The notes below the pieces were generated by a model that was given only the letters and a program-made list of their open reading frames with translations, did not search any database and was not told where the DNA came from. 6,699 bases of DNA from Sedimenticola sp. Its GTDB lineage: Bacteria; Pseudomonadota; Gammaproteobacteria; Chromatiales; Chromatiaceae. The DNA lies in NCBI GenBank assembly GCA_027038775.1, contig JALWGP010000289.1, forward strand, positions 1 to 6,699. The letters are read 5' to 3'. The position numbers and the translations under genes were made by a program. This document shows, piece after piece, positions 1 through 5,917 of this stretch. Position 1 is the stretch's first letter; every line of letters begins with the position of its first letter.

Positions 1-92
1 ATCCGCCCCTCCACCCACCAGGGCAGGAAGGGCTCGGTGACCGGGGGGTTGCAGGCCTCGATGTGGCGCAGGTAGCCGGTTTTCCTACTCAA
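1..92 (-). CDS. DUF4743/Nudix-type hydrolase, N-terminal 30 codons only (runs off the left edge)
   Basis: Only the first 30 residues are in the window. Reading leftward from a TTG at 92-90, the frame contains Y7-L8-R9-H10-I11-E12-A13-C14-N15 and later P21-F22, then V27-E28-G29-R30. The YLRHIEACN signature followed by a F-x-x-(W/V)-x-x-GR stretch is, from memory, typical of the DUF4743 domain that precedes a Nudix fold in proteins related to thiamine-diphosphate pyrophosphatases. An in-frame TGA lies just upstream of the TTG, and no ATG or GTG occurs between that stop and the conserved block, so TTG is the best start. It overlaps the end of mazG by 8 bases, implying co-transcription and translational coupling. 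The Nudix box itself is outside the window, so catalytic competence cannot be judged. The substrate would be a nucleoside diphosphate derivative or thiamine diphosphate analogue, by family inference only. Confidence 0.66.
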   Translation of the reverse strand, partial: MSRKTGYLRHIEACNPPVTEPFLPWWVEGR

Positions 93-879
93 TCTCCTTC
101 ACCTCTTCCTTGGCCCTGAGCCAGGCCTCCTCCCAGGCGTCCAGGTCCAGTCCGCGGGGATCGGTTCCCGCCTCCGCCAGCTGCTTTTCCATGGTGCGGA
201 AGCGCAGCTCGAAGCGGTCGTTGGCCCGGCGCAGCACCTGCTCCGGGTCCAGGCCGAGGAGGCGCACCAGGTTGACCACGGCAAAGAGCAGGTCGCCCGC
301 CTCGTGCACCCGTCCCTTGCGGTCGCCCGAGGCCATGGCCTCCTTCAGCTCTTCCAGCTCCTCCTCCACCTTGGGCAGGCAGGTTTCCGCGTCGGGCCAG
401 TCGAAGCCGACCCGCGCCGCCCGCTTCTGCAGCTTGTCGGCCCGCACCAGGGCCGGCAGGGCGCGGGCCACGCCGTCCAGCACGCTGGAGGGCTCGCCCC
501 GCCGGCGCCGTTCGCGCTCCTTCTCGGCTTCCCAGGCCTCGCGCAGGGCCTCGTCGTCGCCCGCCTCGACGTCACCGAAGACATGGGGATGGCGGCGCAG
601 CATCTTTTCCACGATGGCGTCCACCACGTCCTCGAAGGCAAAGGCTCCCTGCTCCTCCGCCATGCGGGCGTGGAAGACCACCTGGAACAGCAGGTCACCC
701 AGCTCCCCTTTCAGCTCCTCCAGGTCGCCGTGTTCGATGGCGTCGGCCACCTCGTAGGCCTCCTCGACGGTGTAGGGGGCGATGGTGGAGAAGTCCTGCT
801 TCCGGTCCCAGGGGCAGCCCGTCTCGGGATCGCGCAGGCGGCGCATGATCTCCAGCAGTTCCTCGATTCGGTGTGGCAT
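85..879 (-). CDS. mazG: Nucleoside triphosphate pyrophosphohydrolase MazG
   Basis: A 264-residue cytoplasmic enzyme that hydrolyses (d)NTPs to (d)NMP and pyrophosphate; E. coli MazG is 263 residues. Two tandem all-alpha MazG domains are visible. The first has the metal-binding pattern E39-E40-x-x-E43 followed by E59-x-x-D62 (in ELGDLLFQVVFHAR). The second repeats it with E172-E173-E174-L-E176 and E193-A-G-D196-LLF. The N-terminal RLRDPETGCPWD (residues 14-25) is the family signature. I chose the ATG at 879 because it aligns almost exactly with the E. coli start. The frame can be extended upstream to a TTG at 936, but that adds a proline-rich stretch without family similarity and would overlap the predicted promoter. 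The upstream ribosome binding site is weak. It forms an operon with the Nudix-type gene downstream and is divergent from the HAD phosphatase gene. Likely role: removal of damaged or excess nucleotides, or control of the nucleotide pool during stress. Confidence 0.96.
   Translation of the reverse strand: MPHRIEELLEIMRRLRDPETGCPWDRKQDFSTIAPYTVEEAYEVADAIEHGDLEELKGELGDLLFQVVFHARMAEEQGAFAFEDVVDAIVEKMLRRHPHVFGDVEAGDDEALREAWEAEKERERRRRGEPSSVLDGVARALPALVRADKLQKRAARVGFDWPDAETCLPKVEEELEELKEAMASGDRKGRVHEAGDLLFAVVNLVRLLGLDPEQVLRRANDRFELRFRTMEKQLAEAGTDPRGLDLDAWEEAWLRAKEEVKEIE
99..105 (-). promoter_or_regulatory. Ribosome binding site inside the mazG 3' end
   Basis: The minus strand reads GAGGTGA, a seven-base match to the anti-Shine-Dalgarno complement, six bases before the TTG start at 92. 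It lies within the last codons of mazG. It supports both the unusual TTG start of the Nudix-type gene and its translational coupling to mazG. Confidence 0.6.
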
Positions 880-907
880 CTCGTGGATCCGGTCGGTGGT
901 CCGCCAC

Positions 908-936
908 AGGATAGGGGGTGGGGGCGACCGGGGCAA
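908..936 (-). promoter_or_regulatory. Predicted sigma70-type promoter of mazG
   Basis: On the minus strand TTGCCC (936-931) and TATCCT (913-908) are separated by exactly 17 bases. This would place the transcript start near 901, about 22 bases before the mazG ATG. Each box matches the consensus at four of six positions. The call rests on sequence only. Confidence 0.45.
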
Positions 937-951
937 ACGCTGGTCTACAAT
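924..951 (+). promoter_or_regulatory. Predicted promoter of the HAD phosphatase gene
   Basis: A good -10 box, TACAAT, lies at 946-951. The best -35 candidate, GCGACC at 924-929 with a 16-base spacer, matches only at the central GAC. The predicted start is near 958, giving a leader of about 27 bases with the ribosome binding site in it. The weak -35 suggests low basal activity or help from an activator (inference). The -35 of the opposing mazG promoter lies inside this promoter's spacer. Confidence 0.4.
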
Positions 952-969
952 TGGGGTACGGCATCACAC

Positions 970-978
970 GGAGGAGAG
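970..978 (+). promoter_or_regulatory. Ribosome binding site that fixes the GTG start of the HAD gene
   Basis: GGAGGAGAG lies 6 to 10 bases before the GTG at 985, depending on which GGAG is paired. The frame is open far upstream (to 304) through the antisense of mazG, so this site, together with family alignment, decides the start. Confidence 0.65.
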
Positions 979-984
979 AGGCTC

Positions 985-1785
985 GTGAAGCGGAAGGCGG
1001 TGCTCTTCGACCTGGACGGCGTGCTCTACCAGGGCGAGCAGGCGGTGCCCGGCGCCGCCGGGGCCGTGGCCTGGTTCCAGGAGCGGAAGATTCCCCATCT
1101 CTTCCTCACCAACACCACCTCGCGGCCCCGTTCCGCCCTGGTGGAGAAGCTGGCCGCCATGGGAATCCAGGTGTCGGAAGACGACCTCTTCACCCCGCCC
1201 GTGGCCGCCCGCCAGTGGCTGGAGCAGCACCGCTGCCACCGGATCGCCCTTTTCGTGCCCGGGGCCACCCGGAAGGAGTTCGAAGGGCTCGACCTCGCCG
1301 GCGACGGGGAACAGAGCGCCGGCGCCGTGGTGCTGGGAGACCTGGGCGAGGCCTGGGACTTCGCCACCCTCAACCGCGCCTTCCGCCTGCTGATGGCGGG
1401 GCGGGAGACCCCCCTGGTGGCCCTGGGACTCACCCGTTACTGGAAAGCCGAGGAGGGCCTTCGGCTGGACGTGGGCCCCTTCGTCAAGGCCCTGGAGTAC
1501 GCCACCGGGAAAGAGGCGGTGGTGCTGGGCAAGCCGGCGTCACCCTTCTTCCAGGCAGCCCTGGAACGGCTCGGTGCCCGCGCCGACGAGGCCCTGATGG
1601 TCGGGGACGACATCCGCGGCGACGTGGAGGCGGCGCAGCGGGCGGGCCTGCGCGCGGTCCTGGTGCGCACCGGCAAGTTCCGGCCCGCCGACCTGGAGCT
1701 GGGCGTCGAGCCCGACGCCGTGCTCGACTCGGTGGCGGAACTGCCCCGCTGGTGGCAGGAACGGGCAGGCGTTTCAGTGGGGTGA
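985..1785 (+). CDS. HAD-superfamily subfamily IIA hydrolase, LHPP-like
   Basis: A 266-residue cytoplasmic phosphatase of the haloacid dehalogenase superfamily. Motif I is FDLDGVLY with nucleophile D9 and acid/base D11. Motif II is LTNTTSR at 41-47. Motif III is K183 in VLGKP, and motif IV is G207-D208-D209 followed by R211 and D213. A type C2 cap occupies roughly residues 50-180. The stretches PFVKALEYATG (165-175) and MVGDDIRGDV (205-214), and the ending RTGKFRPADLE, resemble the LHPP subfamily (phospholysine/phosphohistidine/inorganic pyrophosphate phosphatase; TIGR01458-like) more than NagD or phosphoglycolate phosphatase. The GTG start gives the usual placement of motif I at residue 9. 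The gene is divergent from mazG and overlaps the ChaN-like gene tail to tail. Substrate is uncertain: pyrophosphate, phospho-amino acids or a small metabolite are all possible. Confidence 0.9.
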   Translation: MKRKAVLFDLDGVLYQGEQAVPGAAGAVAWFQERKIPHLFLTNTTSRPRSALVEKLAAMGIQVSEDDLFTPPVAARQWLEQHRCHRIALFVPGATRKEFEGLDLAGDGEQSAGAVVLGDLGEAWDFATLNRAFRLLMAGRETPLVALGLTRYWKAEEGLRLDVGPFVKALEYATGKEAVVLGKPASPFFQAALERLGARADEALMVGDDIRGDVEAAQRAGLRAVLVRTGKFRPADLELGVEPDAVLDSVAELPRWWQERAGVSVG

Positions 1786-2910
1786 AGCGCCCAGCACCAG
1801 CTCCTTCTCCCCGATGTCGGAATCCCGCTGGTATCTCACCCGGATGCGGTCGCCGGGACGCTTGTCCATGAGGCTCACCCGCAGCCGGGTGTAACTGGAA
1901 ACCGGCTGCCCGTCGATGGCGAGAATCCGGTCCCCCTTGCGCAGCCCGGCCTTCTCGGCGCCGCTGGCGCGGGTGACCCCAGTGACCAGGATCCCGTCAC
2001 CCGAGGTGTCGATCAGGATCCCCATCAGCGGACGCGGCGAGAGTTTCTTCTCCTCGGTGACCACCAGGTAGTCAGCCATGCCCGGCTTCATCTCGCCGTC
2101 CGCCGGCAGCAGGATGGCGTAGTCCCCCTCGATGCGCCGCGCCACCCGGCTGGGAATGCCCGAGCCCCAGGCGATGTGGCCGCTGCCGGCAAGCACCACC
2201 ATCTGTTTGCCGGGATGTGCCTTCAGGTAGTCGGCCACGCTCTGGGCCATGCCTTCGTCCCAGCTGTACTGCACGTCGAGGAAACGTTCGAACTGTCCCT
2301 CCCTCTTCCCCTCGTGCCGGGTGAACACCTGGTGCAGCCGCTCGCGGTAGGCCCGGTCCGAGCGATCGATTCTCTCCGGCAACTGGGCCCGGGACTCGGG
2401 CTTCAGCCCGTCGATGCCCTTTTCCGATACCTCGTCGGTGATCTCCCGCGGCACGTTGAGGGCGACCACGGGAATGCGGTGCTCCCGGGCGAAGCGGAGA
2501 ATGGGCCGGTAGAGCCGGTAGTCGAAGCGCCAGCGGTCGAACCACTGGGTCTTCTCCAGCATCTCCGTTTCGGAGATGCGGCCCTCGATGTAGGCGTCGA
2601 GCCACTCCTGGAAAGGCCTCTGGAAGAACTCCATGCCGATGGCCAGGTCCACGCCCCGGGCGTGGAGCCCCCGGATCACCGCCAGCTGCAGCAGGTGGTG
2701 GCCGTAACGGGAGTGGGTCTCCCCCACGTAGACCACCCGCTTGCGGGCCAGCTCGGGCAGCAGCGCTTCCAGGGTTCCCTTCACCGCTCCGCCGGGGGTG
2801 ACCACCGTGTAGGGCGCCGGCGGCAGGATCCGCAGCACCTCCAGCTCCTTGCAGCCCGCCAGCAGCAGGGGAAGCAGGAGCGCCAGCTTCCAGGTTGCGC
2901 GAAGATTCAT
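1774..2910 (-). CDS. ChaN-family lipoprotein with C-terminal PDZ domain
   Basis: A 378-residue predicted lipoprotein. K8 and a hydrophobic run precede the lipobox L17-A-G-C20; K21 at +2 does not suggest inner-membrane retention, so outer-membrane anchoring is likely. Residues about 30-275 match the haem-binding uptake/ChaN (DUF399) fold of the Tiki/EreA-like superfamily: VVYVGETHSRYGHH (59-72, with E64 and H66), IGMEFFQRPFQ (91-101), and VVLAGSGHIAWGSG (238-251, with H245). A PDZ domain spans about 293-374, with the peptide-binding loop near LMGIL (295-299) and the helical RASGAEKAGLRKGDRILAID region. The frame stays open far upstream, antisense to the peptidase gene, but the ATG at 2910 starts a textbook lipoprotein signal and has GGGGA five bases before it. 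Campylobacter ChaN binds haem; the related Tiki proteins are metalloproteases. No haem-transport gene is adjacent, so a metal-dependent hydrolase or chaperone role is equally possible. It is divergent from an M1-like peptidase gene. Confidence 0.88.
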   Translation of the reverse strand: MNLRATWKLALLLPLLLAGCKELEVLRILPPAPYTVVTPGGAVKGTLEALLPELARKRVVYVGETHSRYGHHLLQLAVIRGLHARGVDLAIGMEFFQRPFQEWLDAYIEGRISETEMLEKTQWFDRWRFDYRLYRPILRFAREHRIPVVALNVPREITDEVSEKGIDGLKPESRAQLPERIDRSDRAYRERLHQVFTRHEGKREGQFERFLDVQYSWDEGMAQSVADYLKAHPGKQMVVLAGSGHIAWGSGIPSRVARRIEGDYAILLPADGEMKPGMADYLVVTEEKKLSPRPLMGILIDTSGDGILVTGVTRASGAEKAGLRKGDRILAIDGQPVSSYTRLRVSLMDKRPGDRIRVRYQRDSDIGEKELVLGASPH

Positions 2911-2921
2911 TGATTTCCCCG

Positions 2922-2938
2922 GACTGCCGGTGGCAGTC
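2922..2938. repeat. Perfect 7-3-7 inverted repeat in the divergent intergenic region
   Basis: GACTGCC (2922-2928), loop GGT, GGCAGTC (2932-2938). It is the only obvious structure in the 60 bases between the divergent ChaN-PDZ and M1-like genes. It lies 12 bases upstream of the lipoprotein start and 33 bases upstream of the peptidase start. It could be an operator controlling both genes or a hairpin in one or both leaders. A terminator is less likely, since no gene reads into it. Confidence 0.5.
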
Positions 2939-2970
2939 TTCGTTCTGTTCCGTTTCACAGGGTGTGTCCC

Positions 2971-5055
2971 ATGAGCCGCTATCTTATCAGCCTGCTGCTG
3001 TGGCTTCCGGCCCTGGCGGCCGCCGCCGTCCAACCCCCGGTGATCCACCATGAACTGAGGGTGGAGGCCGACCCCGACACCGCCATGCTGCGGGTCACGG
3101 ACGAGCTCCTGCCCAGAGACCGGAAAGAAACGCTGGAGTTCCTGCTGCACGAGAATCTCGAGCCGCGGCTGCTCTCGCCCGGCGGACGCCTGGTCCGCGG
3201 GGATCGGATGAAGGCCGCGGTGCCCGCGCGCCGCTGGCGACTCGAGCTGGACGATCCCGGGGCACCGATCCGGCTGGCCTATACCGGCCGGATCCACCAT
3301 CCCCCCGAGGCAGGCGCCCTCCACGCCACGCCGGGAACGGTCTCTGCCCGGGGCATCCAGCTCTCCGCCTCCACCCTCTGGTACCCATGGATTCCCGGCC
3401 ACCTGGTCACCTTCCGGCTCCACCTCTCCCTGCCCGACGGTTGGCACGGCATCAGCCAGGGCAAGCCATCGGACGACGACCGGTCCTGGGAAGAGACCCA
3501 GCCCCAGGACGACCTCTACCTGGTCGCCGGCCCCTACCACCGTTACGAGAAACGGTTCGGCCCGCTGAGGGCCATGGTCTGGCTCCGACAACCGGACGAA
3601 GCGCTGGCGCAGCGGTACCTCGAAGCCACCGGCCGCTACGTCGATCTCTACAGCCGCCTCGTCGGCCCCTACCCCTACGCCAAGTTCGCCCTGGTGGAGA
3701 ACTTCTGGGAGAGCGGCTACGGCATGCCCTCCTTCACCCTGCTGGGCCCCACGGTGATCCGCCTGCCCTTCATCCTGCACAGCTCCTATCCCCACGAGAT
3801 CCTCCACAACTGGTGGGGCAACTCGGTCTATGTCGACTACGACAGCGGCAACTGGAGCGAGGGGCTCACCTCCTACCTGGCGGACCACCTGCTGCGCGAG
3901 CAGCGGGGCGGGGGCGCCGCCTACCGGCGCGACGTGCTGCTCAAGTACGCCAACTGGGTGAAAGCGGGCAACGACACGCCGCTGGTGCGCTTCCGCGGCC
4001 GCCACGGCGAGGCGAGCCAGGCGGCGGGCTACGGGCGCATGCTCATGTTCATGCACATGCTGCGCCTGGAGCTGGGCGACGAAGCCTTCGTCGAGGGCCT
4101 GCGCCACTTCTACCGCGAGAACCGCTTCCGCATCACCGGCTTCGACGACCTGCGCACCGCCTTCGAGGCGGCCTCGGGCAGGAAACTCGGGGTTCTCTTC
4201 GAACAGTGGACCCGGCGCACCGGCGCGCCTGCCCTGGTGCTGGAAGCGGTGAAGGTGGAAGCCGGGGAGCACGGCTACCGGCTCACCGGCTCCCTGCGCC
4301 AGACCCAGGAAGAGGCCCCTTTCCGCCTGCGGGCGCCGCTCTACGTCCAGCTCGAGAAGGAGCCGGAACCCCGGCTTCACTGGCTGACCCTGGAGGGACG
4401 CCGCCTGGAGTTCGAACTGGTATTGGAAAAACGCCCCCTGCGGTTGCGGTTGGATCCCCTCTTCGACCTTTTCCGCCGCCTCGCCCCGGCGGAGATCCCC
4501 TCTTCCCTGGGCGCTCTCTTCGCCGCGGAACGGATCCACGTGATCCTGCCCGGCCGTGCATCCGGACCGAGGCGGGACGCCTACCGGACCCTGGCGGAAG
4601 CCTGGAAGAGACGTTATCCGCGGGTTCGCATCCTCACGGACAGCGAGCTCGACCGGCTGCCGAAGGAGGGCGCCGACTGGGTGCTGGGGCTGGAGAACCG
4701 CTTCGCCGGGCAGGTGTGGGAACCGCTGGGAAAAGAGCGGGTCCGGCTCTCGGACGAAACGGTGGTTCTCGCCGGTAACCGCCACCCGCTGGAGGGCGCC
4801 AGCCTGGTGGTCACCCGCCGCGCCACCGTGCCCCTGGGCCTGCTGGTGCTGGGCGATGCGAAGAGGGCCGCTTCCCTGGCGCGCCGGTTGCCCCACTACG
4901 GCAAGTACAGCTACCTGCTGTTCGACGCGGAAGGAAAGAACCGTGCGAAGGGGCAGTGGCCCGCGGGAGGCGGCGCACTGGAGGTGGTGCTGGACCCGTC
5001 CGCACCCGCCATGACAGTACCGGATCACCCGCCCCTGGCCCGGCTGGCCCGGTGA
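2971..5055 (+). CDS. Secreted M1-family-like zinc metallopeptidase
   Basis: A 694-residue predicted exported protein. Residues 1-19 form a Sec signal peptide with likely cleavage after ALAAAA. An N-terminal beta-rich region (about 20-200) resembles the M1 saddle domain. The catalytic domain carries the zinc site H275-E276-I-L-H279-NWWGN. The third ligand is E297 in NWSEGLTSYLADH, 17 residues after the last His, one fewer than the usual 18. Y354 in AAGYGRM is the candidate transition-state tyrosine. The usual GAMEN exopeptidase motif is not seen; WESGYGMPSF (246-255) stands in its place. A helical segment ends near WTRRTGAP (413-420), followed by a beta domain (about 421-495) and an unrecognised alpha/beta C-terminal domain (about 515-675) ending in HYGKYSYLLF and KGQWP. 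The ATG at 2971 is preceded by a modest AGGGTG; an upstream GTG at 2962 is possible. Likely periplasmic peptidase; substrate unknown. Confidence 0.88.
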   Translation: MSRYLISLLLWLPALAAAAVQPPVIHHELRVEADPDTAMLRVTDELLPRDRKETLEFLLHENLEPRLLSPGGRLVRGDRMKAAVPARRWRLELDDPGAPIRLAYTGRIHHPPEAGALHATPGTVSARGIQLSASTLWYPWIPGHLVTFRLHLSLPDGWHGISQGKPSDDDRSWEETQPQDDLYLVAGPYHRYEKRFGPLRAMVWLRQPDEALAQRYLEATGRYVDLYSRLVGPYPYAKFALVENFWESGYGMPSFTLLGPTVIRLPFILHSSYPHEILHNWWGNSVYVDYDSGNWSEGLTSYLADHLLREQRGGGAAYRRDVLLKYANWVKAGNDTPLVRFRGRHGEASQAAGYGRMLMFMHMLRLELGDEAFVEGLRHFYRENRFRITGFDDLRTAFEAASGRKLGVLFEQWTRRTGAPALVLEAVKVEAGEHGYRLTGSLRQTQEEAPFRLRAPLYVQLEKEPEPRLHWLTLEGRRLEFELVLEKRPLRLRLDPLFDLFRRLAPAEIPSSLGALFAAERIHVILPGRASGPRRDAYRTLAEAWKRRYPRVRILTDSELDRLPKEGADWVLGLENRFAGQVWEPLGKERVRLSDETVVLAGNRHPLEGASLVVTRRATVPLGLLVLGDAKRAASLARRLPHYGKYSYLLFDAEGKNRAKGQWPAGGGALEVVLDPSAPAMTVPDHPPLARLAR

Positions 5056-5062
5056 AGGAGGC

Positions 5063-5917
5063 TCAACGCCCGTCTTTCTCCTGCAGCGCGTAGAGCCGCC
5101 GGATCTCCTCGGGCCAGAGGCCGGGGTTCACCGTCTCCAGGATCAGCGGGATCTCCTCGAAGCGGGGATCGTTCATGATGTAGCGGAAGGGCTCCCAGCC
5201 CAGCTTGCCCTTGCCCAGGCTCTCGTGGCGGTCCACCCGCGCACCCAGGTCGGGCTTGGAGTCGTTGAGGTGCATGCCACGCAGGTAGCCGAAGCCGACG
5301 ACGGCGTCGAACTCGGCGAAGGTCGCCTCGCAGGCCTCGGCGGTGCGCAGGTCGTAGCCGGCGGTGAAGGTGTGGCAGGTGTCCAGGCAGACCCCCACCC
5401 GGCTCTTGTCCTCCACCTGCTCGATGATGGTGGCCAGGTGCTCGAAGCGATAGCCCACGTTGCTGCCCTGCCCGGCGGTGTTCTCGATGACGGCGGTGAC
5501 GCCCCGGGTCTGTTCCAGCGCCAGGTTGATGGACTCGGCCACCCGCCCCAGGCAGGCCTCCTCGCGGATCTTCCTCAGGTGGCTGCCGGGGTGGAAGTTG
5601 AGCAGCTCCAGGCCGAGCTGTTCGCAGCGTTGCATCTCGTCGAGAAAGGCGGCCCGGGACTTCTCCAGCCCGGCCTTCTCCGGGTGGCCCAGGTTGATCA
5701 GGTAGCTGTCGTGGGGCAGCACGTGCCGCGGCGCGATGCCCACCTTCTCCAGGTTCTCGCGGAAAGCGGAGATGCTCTCCCGCGAGAGGGGCTTCGCCTT
5801 CCACTGCCGCTGGTTCTTCGTGAAGAGTGCGAAGGCGCGGGCGCCAATGGCCTGGGCGTTGAGCGGGGCGTTCTCCACGCCACCGGCGGCGCTGACGTGC
5901 GCGCCCACCCGCTTCAT
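5063..5917 (-). CDS. nfo: Deoxyribonuclease IV (endonuclease IV, AP endonuclease)
   Basis: A 284-residue enzyme (E. coli Nfo is 285) that cleaves the DNA backbone 5' of abasic sites and removes blocked 3' ends in base excision repair. It forms a TIM barrel with three zinc ions. The nine ligands are all present at the E. coli residue numbers: H69, H109, E145, D179, H182, H216, D229, H231 and E261. Signature segments are [14 protein letters not shown] (5-18), FHPGSH (108-113), CLDTCHTF (177-184) and MHLNDSK (215-221). The ATG overlaps the TGA of the upstream EAL gene (ATGA) and is preceded by GAGGAAG eight bases away, so it is the second gene of an operon. It ends only 7 bases from the convergent peptidase gene. 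Function is assigned with high confidence. Confidence 0.97.
   Translation of the reverse strand: MKRVGAHVSAAGGVENAPLNAQAIGARAFALFTKNQRQWKAKPLSRESISAFRENLEKVGIAPRHVLPHDSYLINLGHPEKAGLEKSRAAFLDEMQRCEQLGLELLNFHPGSHLRKIREEACLGRVAESINLALEQTRGVTAVIENTAGQGSNVGYRFEHLATIIEQVEDKSRVGVCLDTCHTFTAGYDLRTAEACEATFAEFDAVVGFGYLRGMHLNDSKPDLGARVDRHESLGKGKLGWEPFRYIMNDPRFEEIPLILETVNPGLWPEEIRRLYALQEKDGR

Noticed and set aside
880..936. N-terminal extension of MazG to a TTG at 936
   Set aside because: It would add 19 residues (PRSPPPP...) with no family counterpart and would start inside the predicted mazG -35 box; the ATG at 879 matches the E. coli start.
304..984. Upstream in-frame extension of the HAD phosphatase across mazG on the plus strand
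   Set aside because: The added residues are antisense to clear MazG domains, HAD proteins begin just before motif I, and a good ribosome binding site precedes the GTG at 985.
2922..2938. Inverted repeat as an intrinsic terminator
   Set aside because: It lies between two divergent starts, so no transcript needs to end there, and no continuous T tract follows the stem on either strand.
2962..2970. GTG at 2962 as the peptidase start
   Set aside because: The ATG three codons later gives a cleaner signal peptide and better spacing from AGGGTG; the difference is only three residues and cannot be fully excluded.
2911..5028. Very long minus-strand open frame antisense to the M1-like peptidase, continuous with the ChaN-PDZ gene
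   Set aside because: Its translation is low-complexity, rich in G, P, R, A, Q and V, and has no recognisable domain. The plus strand encodes a coherent zinc peptidase with catalytic motifs. The open frame is explained by GC-rich third positions. The lipoprotein signal at 2910 marks the true start.
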